Shown here one piece after another: positions 1-8,311 of a DNA stretch of 64,000 nucleotides (its first letter is position 1; each line of letters opens with the position of its first letter). The position numbers were made by a program, and so were the translations under genes. The stretch is from 40CM-2-70-7 sp035631315 (lineage in GTDB: Bacteria > Gemmatimonadota > Gemmatimonadetes > Gemmatimonadales > GWC2-71-9): NCBI GenBank assembly GCA_035631315.1, contig DASQIZ010000035.1, positions 1 through 64,000 of the forward strand, read 5' to 3'. The notes below the pieces were generated by a model that did not search any database, had not been told where the DNA came from, and saw only the letters and a list, made by a program, of their open reading frames with translations.

Positions 1-987
1 GACTCTCCAACCATCTACCTCGGCGGCGGAACTCCCTCCCTCCTGCCGCCGGAGGCCATCGGCGATCTGATCACCGCGCTCCACACTGCGTTCCCTGCGC
101 GCGTCTCGCCAACGCGCTACGCATCGCTTTCGCAGTTCGAAGTCACCCTCGAAGCCAACCCGGAAGACGTCACACCCAAAGCCGCCGCCGAGTGGCGGCG
201 AGCCGGCATCAACCGCATCTCCCTCGGTTCCCAGTCGTTCGATGATCGCGTCCTCAAATGGATGCACCGCGTGCACGACGCGGCGCGGATCACGCTGGCG
301 GTGCGGACCCTTCGGTCAGCGGGGTTCGACAACATCTCCCTCGATCTGATTTTCGCGCTCCCCGCGGAGCTGGAACGGGACTGGCACAGGGACCTCGTGA
401 ACGCCGCGGCGCTCGAGCCCGACCATCTGTCGCTCTACGGGCTGACTGTCGAGGAGCGCACACCCCTCTCCCGGTGGGTGTCGCGCGGCGCGTCGAGTGC
501 CCCCGATGACGACCGGTACGCGGACGAGTATCTGCTCGCGCACGAGCGGCTGGCGGTGGCGGGTTACCAGTTCTACGAGGTCTCCAACGCCGCCCGCAAA
601 GGCCGAATCTCCCGCCACAACTCCGCGTATTGGACGGGAAGGCCGTACCGGGGATTCGGGCCGGCGGCGCACTCCTTCGATGGCACTCGCCGGTTCTGGA
701 ACAAGCGCGCGTGGGAGGACTACCGGAAGGCGGTCAAGGCAGGTGAGAGCGCAGTCGAGTCGGAAGAGGCGCTGACCGACGACCAGCGCACGATCGAGCG
801 GCTGTACCTGGGCCTGCGGACTCGTGAAGGGTTGCCGGTGGAACTCGTTCCCGAAGATCGACGTTCTGCATGGATCTCTGCAGGGTGGGCTGCAGAGGGA
901 GACGGCCGCATTTCGCTGACCGCTGACGGCTGGCTCTTGCTCGATACACTCGTTCGCGACTTGACCGGGAATGAAGCGATTTTGTAA
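1..987 (+). CDS. hemW: HemW-like radical SAM heme chaperone (5' truncated by window edge)
   Basis: The frame is open from base 1, and 328 codons plus a stop are visible. HemW is a cytoplasmic radical-SAM protein related to oxygen-independent coproporphyrinogen III oxidase and is now regarded as a heme chaperone. Visible family blocks are YLGGGTPSLL, FEVTLEANPEDVT, GINRISLGSQSFDD, ISLDLIFALP, HLSLYGLT and the C-terminal RHNSAYW and GFGPAAHSF. The CxxxCxxC iron-sulfur motif precedes these in the family, so it must lie before base 1. The stop is 27 nt before the hrcA ATG, and hemW next to hrcA is a common arrangement. True HemN activity cannot be excluded, but the C-terminal HNSAYW block favours HemW. 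Confidence 0.92.
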   Translation, partial: DSPTIYLGGGTPSLLPPEAIGDLITALHTAFPARVSPTRYASLSQFEVTLEANPEDVTPKAAAEWRRAGINRISLGSQSFDDRVLKWMHRVHDAARITLAVRTLRSAGFDNISLDLIFALPAELERDWHRDLVNAAALEPDHLSLYGLTVEERTPLSRWVSRGASSAPDDDRYADEYLLAHERLAVAGYQFYEVSNAARKGRISRHNSAYWTGRPYRGFGPAAHSFDGTRRFWNKRAWEDYRKAVKAGESAVESEEALTDDQRTIERLYLGLRTREGLPVELVPEDRRSAWISAGWAAEGDGRISLTADGWLLLDTLVRDLTGNEAIL

Positions 988-990
988 ATT
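961..990 (+). promoter_or_regulatory. possible hrcA promoter inside the hemW 3' end
   Basis: TTGACC (961-966), an 18-nt spacer and TAAATT (985-990) precede the hrcA ATG at 1017. The -10 matches the consensus at 4 of 6 positions. I saw no CIRCE inverted repeat here. This is a weak prediction from pattern only. Confidence 0.28.
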
Positions 991-1016
991 GTTTGGTTGA
1001 AAGAGCTTGCACGATA

Positions 1017-2045
1017 ATGCCCCTTACTGAACGCGAACGGCTCGTTCTCGAAGCAGTCATCGAGACGTTCGTCCAGACCGCGGAGCCGGCCGGGAGCCGC
1101 ACGGTTTCCAAGGTCCTGGGCGCGTTCTCTCCCGCGACCATCCGCAACACGATGAGTGACCTGGAGGAGAAGGGGTACCTCTACCACCCCCATACCTCCG
1201 CCGGCCGTATCCCCACCGATCTGGCCTACCGGGCCTACGTCGACCTCCTGATGCGTCAACCGCCTTCGGCGGTGACTCCTGCAGATGCCGACGCGATCGC
1301 TGCCGAGTTGATTGGGCGTTCATCGGCAGTTGATGTGGTGTTGGAGAAGGCGGCCCAGGTGCTCGCCGTGTTGACCAAGGAGCTGGGTGTCGCGGTGGGG
1401 CCGACGCTCGAGCAGGCAGTGCTGGAGCGGCTTGATCTCACGCAGGTGTCATCGGAGCGGCTGCTCTTGGTGCTGACGCTGCGGAGCCGGGTGGTGCGGA
1501 CGATTTTCGTCGAAGTGCCTTCGCACATGGCGTCTGAGGTGGTGGGGCAGGTGGCGGTGGTGCTCAACGAGCGTCTGGCGGGTCTCGAGCTGCGGGAGAT
1601 TCGGGCGACGCTCTCGGAGCGGCTGCGTGATGCGGCACCCGGTCCGGGTGCGGGCGAGCTGCTCAACATCTTCGTGCAGGAAGCGGACGGCTTGTTCGAC
1701 GTAAGCGGAGCGCCGACGGGTGGCGTGTTGCTCTCGAGCGCCCAGATGCTGGCCGGGCAACCCGAGTTTTCGACGACGAGCCGGCTGCAGGGACTGATGG
1801 AAGTCACCGAGCGGCGGGACGTGCTGCGGGAAGCGTTGACGCACCACCGGGAAGGATTGACGATCACGATCGGCGGCGAGCATCAGGATCCCAAGCTCAC
1901 GCCGTTTACCTTGGTCACCGCGCGGTACGAGGTCGGCCCTCTGGCCGGCGTCATCGGCGTGCTGGGACCGACGCGTATGCCGTATGAGAAAGTGGTGGCG
2001 CTGGTGAATCACACGAGCCGCCTGGTCGGGGAGCTCCTGGAATGA
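1017..2045 (+). CDS. hrcA: heat-inducible transcription repressor HrcA
   Basis: HrcA is the dimeric repressor of class I heat-shock genes and binds CIRCE operators, with GroE as co-factor. The protein is 342 aa from ATG 1017. An in-frame TTG at 993 would add 8 residues, but the family N-terminus (LTERERLVLEAVIETF) begins right after the ATG. The winged-helix region covers about residues 1-75, including SPATIRNTMSDLEEKGY and HPHTSAGRIPT. The C-terminal GAF-like regulatory domain follows, ending with GPTRMPYEKVVALV. The last codons overlap dnaJ by 4 nt (ATGA). The grpE and dnaK genes that often separate hrcA and dnaJ are absent. Confidence 0.95.
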   Translation: MPLTERERLVLEAVIETFVQTAEPAGSRTVSKVLGAFSPATIRNTMSDLEEKGYLYHPHTSAGRIPTDLAYRAYVDLLMRQPPSAVTPADADAIAAELIGRSSAVDVVLEKAAQVLAVLTKELGVAVGPTLEQAVLERLDLTQVSSERLLLVLTLRSRVVRTIFVEVPSHMASEVVGQVAVVLNERLAGLELREIRATLSERLRDAAPGPGAGELLNIFVQEADGLFDVSGAPTGGVLLSSAQMLAGQPEFSTTSRLQGLMEVTERRDVLREALTHHREGLTITIGGEHQDPKLTPFTLVTARYEVGPLAGVIGVLGPTRMPYEKVVALVNHTSRLVGELLE

Positions 2046-3187
2046 GCGACTTCTACAAGGTCCTGGGCGTTTCCATGGACGCGACGGCGGACGACGTGAA
2101 GAAGGCGTATCGCAAGCTCGCGATGGAGCACCATCCCGACCGCAACAACGGCGACAAGAAGGCCGAAGAAAAGTTCAAAGAGATCACGGAGGCGTACGAG
2201 GTGCTCCGCGATCCCCAGCAGCGCGCCGCCTATGACCGGTACGGGGAAGCGGGTGTGCGCGGGGCGTCCCGTGGCGGTCCCCAGATGCACCATGTCGATC
2301 TCTCCGAAGCGCTCAACATCTTCATGCGCGACTTCGGCGGACTCGGGGGCTTCGACGCGTTCTTCGGCGGCGGTCAGCGGCAGCAGCGCGACCGGCGCCG
2401 GGGTCAGGATATCAAGGTCACCCTGCGGCTCACGCTGGCCGAAGTAGCGACGGGCACGTCGAAGACCGTCAAGATCAAGGGACTCGACCCCTGTCCGCAG
2501 TGTGCGGGGACGGGCGCCAAAAAGGGCACGAAGGTCCAGACCTGCCGGACGTGTGGCGGGTCAGGGGAAGTACGCCGCACGGCGCAGTCGCTGTTCGGGC
2601 CGTTGGTCTCGATTGGTGCCTGCCCGAGCTGCGATGGCGAAGGAACGCTCATCACCGATCCGTGCCCGGAGTGCCGGGGTGACGGGCGCGTGCGCTCCGA
2701 CAAGACGGTGCAGGTGGATGTGCCCGCGGGGGTCGCCGACCATCACTACCTCACGCTCCGGGGGCATGGCGTTCCGGGTCCGCGCAATGGTCCGTCGGGG
2801 GATCTGATCGCGGTCCTCGAGATCGAGGACGATCCGCGGTTCGAGCGGCACGAAGAAGACCTCGTGTACGATCAGGCGCTGTCATTCAGTCAGGCCGCGC
2901 TGGGGGCCGAGGTCGAGGTGCCGACCCCGTTCGGAAACACCATCCTCAAGGTCCCGCACGGGACGCAGACAGGCACGGTCTTCAGGCTCAAGGGGAAGGG
3001 GTTGCCACGCGTGGGGAACGCAGGGAAGGGAGATCTGCATGTTCGCGTGCATGTCTGGACTCCCGCGAAGCTCTCGCCTGAGCAGGAACGGATCTTCAAG
3101 GAGATGGCGCCTCACGAAGGGGAGCCTCCCTCCGACGTCCGCAAGCTCTGGAATCAGATCAAGGCAGCGTTCGGAGGGAGCGCATGA
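2042..3187 (+). CDS. dnaJ: chaperone protein DnaJ
   Basis: DnaJ is the Hsp40 co-chaperone that stimulates DnaK ATPase and holds unfolded clients in the cytoplasm. The 381-aa protein is a complete type I DnaJ. It has an N-terminal J domain with the HPD motif (EHHPDRN, ~29-35), a glycine-rich stretch (GGLGGFDAFFGGG), and four zinc-binding CxxCxGxG repeats at about 150-220 (CPQCAGTG, CRTCGGSG, CPSCDGEG, CPECRGDG). The beta-sandwich C-terminal domains follow, with GDLHVRVHVWTP. It is coupled to hrcA by an ATGA overlap and overlaps the following HIT gene by 4 nt. Confidence 0.97.
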   Translation: MSDFYKVLGVSMDATADDVKKAYRKLAMEHHPDRNNGDKKAEEKFKEITEAYEVLRDPQQRAAYDRYGEAGVRGASRGGPQMHHVDLSEALNIFMRDFGGLGGFDAFFGGGQRQQRDRRRGQDIKVTLRLTLAEVATGTSKTVKIKGLDPCPQCAGTGAKKGTKVQTCRTCGGSGEVRRTAQSLFGPLVSIGACPSCDGEGTLITDPCPECRGDGRVRSDKTVQVDVPAGVADHHYLTLRGHGVPGPRNGPSGDLIAVLEIEDDPRFERHEEDLVYDQALSFSQAALGAEVEVPTPFGNTILKVPHGTQTGTVFRLKGKGLPRVGNAGKGDLHVRVHVWTPAKLSPEQERIFKEMAPHEGEPPSDVRKLWNQIKAAFGGSA

Positions 3188-3522
3188 GTGATTGCCTGTT
3201 CTGCAAGATCGCGGGCGGTGAGATCCCGGCTTCGATCGTGAGCAAGAACGAGGAATTTCTGGCTTTTCGTGACATCAGTCCGCAGGCCCCCACGCACATT
3301 CTCGCGATCCCGGTGCAGCACGTGGCTTCCCTTAATGACGTGAAAGACGGTCAGATGCTGGGCGGGCTCATGAGCTTTGCCCGGGATGTGGCGCGAGAGG
3401 CGGGCCTGGCGAACAAGGGGTATCGCGTCGTGGCGAATACGAATCATGAGGGGGGACAGACGGTCAATCATCTCCACCTCCATATTCTCGGGGGCCGGGA
3501 GATGCACTGGCCGCCGGGGTGA
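3184..3522 (+). CDS. HIT family (HINT-like) nucleotide hydrolase/transferase
   Basis: This is a 112-aa histidine-triad protein. It starts SDCLFCKIAGGEIPAS and ends with the catalytic triad NHLHLHILGGREMHW (HxHxH). HINT proteins hydrolyse purine nucleoside phosphoramidates such as AMP-lysine and are cytoplasmic dimers. The length equals a minimal HINT. It starts in a 4-nt ATGA overlap with dnaJ, so the two are probably co-translated. A palindromic repeat starts 2 nt after its stop and may end the hrcA-dnaJ transcript. The physiological substrate is not deducible. Confidence 0.93.
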   Translation: MSDCLFCKIAGGEIPASIVSKNEEFLAFRDISPQAPTHILAIPVQHVASLNDVKDGQMLGGLMSFARDVAREAGLANKGYRVVANTNHEGGQTVNHLHLHILGGREMHWPPG

Positions 3523-3524
3523 GA

Positions 3525-3600
3525 TGGGGATTCGGGATAGGGGATTCGGGATTGGCGGGGGACGTTCCCAATCCCCTTTCCCGAATCCCCAATCCCCATT
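3525..3600 (+). repeat. tandem-arm inverted repeat element (intergenic copy, GGGATTC units)
   Basis: The left arm (about 3525-3555) is a run of GGGGATT / CGGGATT units. The right arm (about 3568-3600) is the reverse complement (CCCAATCCCC..., CCGAATCCCC). They are separated by about 11 nt of unrelated sequence. The arms can fold into an imperfect hairpin of about 30 bp. The element fills the gap between the HIT gene and rpsU and is followed by AACTTTTTAC, so it could also serve as a terminator. Its units match those found inside dnaG and rsmA. Confidence 0.85.
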
Positions 3601-3668
3601 AACTTTTTACGTCTCCCACACTTAGCGGCGCCCACGGGCCTCGCTCCCGAGAAGAGGTGAGTTTTCAA

Positions 3669-3857
3669 ATGCCGGAAGTCATCATCCACGATGACGAGAG
3701 TTTCGAACGGGCGCTCAAGCGCTTCAAGAAAAAGTGCGAGAAGGCCGGGATTCTCTCGGATCTCCGCAAGCACCGCCACTACGAGAAGCCCAGTGAGCGG
3801 AAGAAGCGCAAGATGAACGCCGCGCGCCGCAAGAACCGGCGCGTTCGGCCCGTCTGA
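3669..3857 (+). CDS. rpsU: 30S ribosomal protein S21
   Basis: This 62-aa basic protein (MPEVIIHDDESFERALKRFK, C-terminal KKRKMNAARRKNRRVRPV) matches bS21, a small-subunit protein near the anti-Shine-Dalgarno region needed for initiation. An in-frame GTG at 3657 lies within the Shine-Dalgarno AGAGGTGA (3653-3660). That site is 8 nt before ATG 3669, so the ATG is chosen. The stop is 1 nt before the yqeY ATG. The rpsU-yqeY-mutS2-dnaG order resembles the macromolecular-synthesis neighbourhoods of other bacteria. Confidence 0.96.
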   Translation: MPEVIIHDDESFERALKRFKKKCEKAGILSDLRKHRHYEKPSERKKRKMNAARRKNRRVRPV

Positions 3858-3858
3858 C

Positions 3859-4302
3859 ATGGCTGGACTGCTGGAGCGGCTGCGCGCCGCGATGAACGAG
3901 GCGCGGAAATCCCGTGATTCGGCGCGCACGCTGCTCCTCTCCACCATCCTCGCAGATCTCAAGAACTCCGAAATTGCCCTCGGTCACGAGCCCTCCGATG
4001 TGGAGGCCGTGGAAGTCTTGCGTCGTGGGGTGAAGAAGCGCACCGAGTCGGTGGAACAGTACGCCAAGGGCGGACGGCAGGACCTCGCCGACAAGGAAGC
4101 GGCCGAGATCAAGATGCTGGAGGAATTTCTGCCCGCGGCCGTGCCGCCCGAGGAGATCCGTGCGGCCGTGCGCGCGGCCATCGCGGCCGGGTCCAAAGAC
4201 CTGGGCAAAGTGATGGGGGCCGTCATGCCCCAGTTCAAAGGCCGGGCGGACGGCAAGGTCATCAACCAGATCGTGCGCGAGGAGTTGGCGTCGGCCTCAT
4301 GA
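3859..4302 (+). CDS. YqeY/GatB-like domain protein
   Basis: This 147-aa protein is of the YqeY family, related to the C-terminal tRNA-binding domain of the GatB amidotransferase subunit. Characteristic blocks are LKNSEIALGHEPSD, VKKRTESVEQYAKGGR, EIKMLEEFLP and DLGKVMGAVMPQFKGRADG (~114-132). YqeY commonly sits beside rpsU and dnaG, as here. Its role is not firmly known; tRNA-dependent amidotransferase-related RNA binding is suspected. ATG 3859 follows rpsU by 1 nt, and the stop overlaps mutS2 by 4 nt (ATGA). Confidence 0.93.
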   Translation: MAGLLERLRAAMNEARKSRDSARTLLLSTILADLKNSEIALGHEPSDVEAVEVLRRGVKKRTESVEQYAKGGRQDLADKEAAEIKMLEEFLPAAVPPEEIRAAVRAAIAAGSKDLGKVMGAVMPQFKGRADGKVINQIVREELASAS

Positions 4303-6548
4303 CCCACCCGGGAGGGATCACCCCCTCCGTGCTGGACACGCTCGAATTTCATCCCGCGCTGGGGCGGGTGGCGGAGCACGCGCAGGGACCGTTAGGCGCC
4401 GCCCGGGTGGCCTCCCGCCGTCCCTCGTTCGATCCCACCGTGATTCGTGAATCCCTCGCCCAGGTCGCCGAGCTGGCCGCGCAGCTGATCACCGATGAGA
4501 ACATCCGTGCCGAAGCCGTACCCGATGTCACGCCGGCACTCGAGTTACTGACTGTCGACGGCAGCGCCCTCGAGCCTGCCGCCCTGCTTGCAGTCCTCGT
4601 GCTGCTCACGGCCAGCCGGACCGTCGGGACGGAGCTGAAGCGTCTCGAGCACCTCGCTCCCCGTACCGCCGCGCTGCGGGTCGAGCCCCTCCCCAAGACC
4701 CTCGAACCTCGTCTCCAGGCATCGATCGGTCCCGACGGCTCCGTGCTGGATGGGGCATCCCCCGATCTCGCGCGGGCGCGGAGGGCGGTGCGTGAGGCGC
4801 GCGACCAGCTGGTCCGGCGGCTCGAGCAGATCCTGTCGGGGCTCAAGCCCGAAGATCGCTCCGGTGATGCGGGCGTGACGGTCCGGAACAACCGCTACGT
4901 CATCCCCGTCCGGAATACCTCGCGGGCGCGCGTGGGCGGCATTGTGCACGACGAGTCCGCGACCCGGGCCACGATGTTCGTCGAGCCGCCAGAAGCCATC
5001 GAGCTCGGCAACGAGCTGCGGGCGCGGGAAGCGGCGGAGCAGCGGGAAGTGCTCCGCGTGCTTCGAGAGCTGACTGATCTACTCCGCCCGCACCGTGAAT
5101 TGCTTGCCCAGTCGCTCGAGATGTGCGTTGCGTTCGACGATCTGTGCGCGCGGGCGCGGTACGCGGTCATCGTCAACGGACATACGCCGGCCGTCGGGGA
5201 AGGCGCGCTCGCCATCCATGATGGCCGTCACCCGCTCCTGCTGGGTGGTGACCGCGCGGTCATTCCCTTCGACCTGGTCCTCCAGAACGACGAATGGACG
5301 GTGCTCGTCTCGGGGCCGAACACGGGCGGTAAGACGGTGCTCATCAAGGCGGTGGGGCTGCTCTCGCTGCTGACCCAGAGCGGCATCATCCCGCCGATCG
5401 GCCCGCGCTCGTCACTCCCGGTGTTCACGAGCGTCTTCGCCGACATCGGCGACAAGCAGTCCATCGCCGAGAGCCTCTCCACCTTCTCAGCGCACACCCG
5501 CACGCTCCGCGAGATCCTGGACGGGGCCGGCGCGGGGTCGCTGGTGATGCTGGATGAGATCGGCAGCGGCACCGATCCCGCGGAGGGTGGGGCACTGGCC
5601 GCGGCGACGTTGCGGGCCCTGACGCGGCGCCATGCGGTCACGCTCGCCACCACACACCTGGGGGCCTTGAAGCAGCTGGCTGCCGAGACGGTAGGGATCG
5701 TGAATGCGTCGCTGCAGTTCGATGCCGAGACCCTGACGCCGTCGTACCGCCTGCTCAAGGGCGTCCCCGGGCGCTCCTACGGCCTCGCCATCGCCAAGCG
5801 ACTCGGCGTCGCGGCCGACGTGCTGGCGGATGCGGAGAAGTCCGTCCCCGATACGGAGCGCCAGCTCGACCGGCTGCTCGCAGAGGTTGAGGCCCGCCGG
5901 CAGGAAGTGGAGAGCCGTGATCAGGACCTCGCGGCTCGTGAAGCGGCCCTGACCGAAGCGCGGGAGATCGTCGATCGGAGAGGCGAGGATGTCGAGGCTC
6001 GCGAGCGCGAGGTGCGTGACAAGGAGCGCTCGCTCGATGGCGCAGCCCGCGAACAAGCTCGCGCGTACCTGCTCGACGCCCGGAAGACCGTGGAAGCGGC
6101 GCTTGGGCAGGCCCGGGCCGCGGTGACCGAAGCGACGGCGAAAGAGGCGAGGCAGCTGCTGGAGAAAGCCATTGAAGGGAGCAGGGAGTCGGGAATGGGC
6201 GAGGGTCCGGCAAAGGGATGGCTGTCTCTCGACGACTTGAAGCGTTCTCGCGGCGTCGTCCCCACTCCGCATTCCGCACTCCGCACTCCCGAAGTCTCCG
6301 TCGGCTCGACCGAGGTCTCCCTCATCGGGATGCGCGCCGGCGAAGCGGAGGGCGTGCTCCTCGCCGCCCTCGATGCCGCCGTAGCCTCGGATCTCCCCTA
6401 CTTCCGGATCATCCACGGCAAGGGGACCGGCGCGCTGCGGAAGATGGTGCACGAGCTGCTGGGGAATGACCCGCGCGTGCGGCGATTCGGATTCGCCGCG
6501 GCCAATCAGGGCGGGGCGGGGGCGACGGTGGCGGAGCTCAAGGCGTGA
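4299..6548 (+). CDS. mutS2: endonuclease MutS2
   Basis: This 749-aa protein is a MutS-family ATPase without the mismatch-recognition domain. MutS2 suppresses homologous recombination or rescues collided ribosomes, depending on species. The Walker A motif GPNTGGKTV is at ~339-347 and Walker B MLDEIGSGTDPAEGG at ~417. A coiled coil covers ~515-625. The C-terminal Smr domain (~670-749) contains IIHGKGTGALRK. The usual LDLRG motif at the start of the Smr domain reads VSLIG here, losing the acidic and arginine residues. A repeat-derived insert (6177-6290) sits just before it. The gene overlaps dnaG by 4 nt (GTGA). Confidence 0.94.
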   Translation: MTHPGGITPSVLDTLEFHPALGRVAEHAQGPLGAARVASRRPSFDPTVIRESLAQVAELAAQLITDENIRAEAVPDVTPALELLTVDGSALEPAALLAVLVLLTASRTVGTELKRLEHLAPRTAALRVEPLPKTLEPRLQASIGPDGSVLDGASPDLARARRAVREARDQLVRRLEQILSGLKPEDRSGDAGVTVRNNRYVIPVRNTSRARVGGIVHDESATRATMFVEPPEAIELGNELRAREAAEQREVLRVLRELTDLLRPHRELLAQSLEMCVAFDDLCARARYAVIVNGHTPAVGEGALAIHDGRHPLLLGGDRAVIPFDLVLQNDEWTVLVSGPNTGGKTVLIKAVGLLSLLTQSGIIPPIGPRSSLPVFTSVFADIGDKQSIAESLSTFSAHTRTLREILDGAGAGSLVMLDEIGSGTDPAEGGALAAATLRALTRRHAVTLATTHLGALKQLAAETVGIVNASLQFDAETLTPSYRLLKGVPGRSYGLAIAKRLGVAADVLADAEKSVPDTERQLDRLLAEVEARRQEVESRDQDLAAREAALTEAREIVDRRGEDVEAREREVRDKERSLDGAAREQARAYLLDARKTVEAALGQARAAVTEATAKEARQLLEKAIEGSRESGMGEGPAKGWLSLDDLKRSRGVVPTPHSALRTPEVSVGSTEVSLIGMRAGEAEGVLLAALDAAVASDLPYFRIIHGKGTGALRKMVHELLGNDPRVRRFGFAAANQGGAGATVAELKA
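6177..6290 (+). repeat. tandem-arm inverted repeat inside mutS2 (GGGAGTC-type units)
   Basis: The left arm (6177-6204) is GGGAGCA-GGGAGTC-GGGAATG-like. The right arm (6260-6290) is the complementary run CCCCACTCCGC-ATTCCGC-ACTCCGC-ACTCCC. They are separated by 55 nt. It stays in frame and encodes SRESGMGEG and VPTPHSALRTPE in the linker between the coiled coil and the Smr domain. Confidence 0.72.
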
Positions 6549-8311
6549 GTCTGATTCCCGACGAGCTGATCGAGCAGGTCCGCGACGCGGCGGATCTGGT
6601 CGGCGTCATCGGCGAGCACGTCGAGCTGAAGCGCACGGGCGCGGACTACCGCGGCCCCTGTCCCTTCCATGGCGGCACCCACCGCAACTTCGCGGTGATC
6701 CCGAAGAAGGGGATGTACTACTGCTTCGTCTGCCACGAGGCAGGGGATGTCTTCACCTTCTTCATGAAGAAGCTGGGCCTGGACTATCCCACCGCGGTCC
6801 GCGAGGTCGCGCGGCGGGTCGGCATCACCATCCCCGAGCGCGGACCCACGGGTCCGGATCCGCGAGAGCCGCTGTTCCAGGCGGTCTCCGCCGCGCACGA
6901 CTGGTTCCAGCGGCAGCTGCGCGAGTCGCCCGAAGGAACAATCGCGCGCGACTATCTCACGTCCCGCCACATCGACGCCGAGACCGCCGGCGTCCTCGGC
7001 CTCGGGTTCGGTCCACGGGGCAAGGCGTTTCAGGAAGCGATGAAGCAGCTGGGAGTGAAGGACGAGCTGCTCCTCGACGCGGGGCTCCTGGTGAAGCGGG
7101 ACGACGGCTCGATCCTCCCGCGGTTCCGCGAGCGCGTGCTGTTCCCGATCCTCGATCTGCGGGGCCGCGTCGTCGCCTTCGGCGGCCGGGTGCTCGGTGA
7201 TGGCGAGCCCAAGTACCTGAACTCGCCCGAGACCCCGATCTTTCATAAGGGTCAGATGCTCTACAACCTGCACGCCGCTCGGGCTTCCATGCGCAAGGCC
7301 GAGCGGGCCGTCCTGGTTGAAGGGTACTTCGACACCATCAGGCTCTCCCTCGCCGGCATCGAAGAAGTCGTCGCGCCCCTCGGCACCGGACTCACGAGCG
7401 ATCAGGCCGAGCTCCTCAAGCGTCACACCGAGCACGTCATCCTCCTCTATGACTCCGACGACGCCGGTCTTCGAGCGACGTTCCGTGCGGCCGATGAGCT
7501 GTTGCACCATGGACTGCGGGTGAGCGTCGCGACGCTTCCCGATGGCGAAGATCCCGACACCCTGGTCCAGCAGCAGGGGGGAGCGGCACTCGATCGCGTC
7601 CTCAGGGACGCGATCGACGTCTTCGACCGGAAGCTCCAGATCCTCGAGCGGCGCGGCATGCTCGGCACACTCCCGGGCAGGCGTCGGGCGCTCGATCGCC
7701 TGCTTCCGACCATTCGCGCCGCTCGCGATCCCATTACCAGAGAGCTCTACCTGGCCCGCGCCGCCGAAGCCGCCCATGTGCGCAAAGACGTGCTGGAACG
7801 CGAAGCCGGCATTCAAGGGGGATCGGGGATTCGGGATTTGGGATTGGGCAAGACGCCAACGAATCCCCAATCCCCGATCCCCAATCCCCCGACGAATGCG
7901 GAACGCGCTCTATTGCTCGTGTTGTTCGCCGGCGACCCGTGGCGCACCCGAGTCCTCGAGTCCGTCTCGCCCGACATGATCGAATTCCCCGCCTACCGGG
8001 AAATCTTCGAAGCCGTACGCCGGGACGACCCGTCGGGGCTCGACCGCGCGGCCGCCGGGATCTACGAGCAGCTTGCGGCGGAGAAGCTTGGGAATCGGGA
8101 GCCGGGAGAGATGCTCGAAGACGCGCTCAACAAGATCACGGCCCGCGGGCTGGACCGCCGCATCGAGGCGGTCGACCGCGCCATGTCGGTCGCCGGTCCG
8201 GATGAACAGCGGGCCCTGATCGTGAAGAAGCAGCAGCTCACCGCCGAACGAAACGCGAAGGTCCCCACGTACAAGATCGCCGCGAGGAGGAAGGGTGCAC
8301 CCGGATCTTGA
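6545..8311 (+). CDS. dnaG: DNA primase
   Basis: DnaG synthesises RNA primers for replication. The protein is 588 aa from GTG 6545. The CHC2 zinc finger uses C39, H42, C60 and C63. The RNA-polymerase core follows with the TOPRIM domain (~255-330), including VEGYFDTIRL and LLYDSDDAGLRA. The C-terminal region (~452-588) is the DnaB-interacting domain. Residues ~424-451 are encoded by a palindromic repeat (7817-7890), a proline/glycine-rich insert exactly between the polymerase core and the helicase-binding domain. The gene overlaps mutS2 by 4 nt and the downstream zinc-ribbon gene by 17 nt. Confidence 0.97.
   Translation: MSLIPDELIEQVRDAADLVGVIGEHVELKRTGADYRGPCPFHGGTHRNFAVIPKKGMYYCFVCHEAGDVFTFFMKKLGLDYPTAVREVARRVGITIPERGPTGPDPREPLFQAVSAAHDWFQRQLRESPEGTIARDYLTSRHIDAETAGVLGLGFGPRGKAFQEAMKQLGVKDELLLDAGLLVKRDDGSILPRFRERVLFPILDLRGRVVAFGGRVLGDGEPKYLNSPETPIFHKGQMLYNLHAARASMRKAERAVLVEGYFDTIRLSLAGIEEVVAPLGTGLTSDQAELLKRHTEHVILLYDSDDAGLRATFRAADELLHHGLRVSVATLPDGEDPDTLVQQQGGAALDRVLRDAIDVFDRKLQILERRGMLGTLPGRRRALDRLLPTIRAARDPITRELYLARAAEAAHVRKDVLEREAGIQGGSGIRDLGLGKTPTNPQSPIPNPPTNAERALLLVLFAGDPWRTRVLESVSPDMIEFPAYREIFEAVRRDDPSGLDRAAAGIYEQLAAEKLGNREPGEMLEDALNKITARGLDRRIEAVDRAMSVAGPDEQRALIVKKQQLTAERNAKVPTYKIAARRKGAPGS
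7817..7890 (+). repeat. tandem-arm inverted repeat inside dnaG (GGGATTC-type units)
   Basis: The left arm (7817-7848) is built of GGGGATC/GGGGATT/CGGGATT/TGGGATT units. The right arm (7861-7890) is their reverse complement (GAATCCCC-AATCCCC-GATCCCC-AATCCCCC). The spacer is 12 nt. No stop or frameshift results. The left arm encodes GGSGIRDLGLG and the right arm NPQSPIPNPP. The unit sequence matches the intergenic copy at 3525-3600 and the copy in rsmA. Confidence 0.88.

Noticed and set aside
1..1020. CIRCE element expected at hrcA
   Set aside because: No TTAGCACTC...GAGTGCTAA-like inverted repeat is visible upstream of hrcA or dnaJ.
3525..7890. CRISPR array
   Set aside because: The short repeats are inverted, have no uniform spacers and lie within genes; no cas gene is present.
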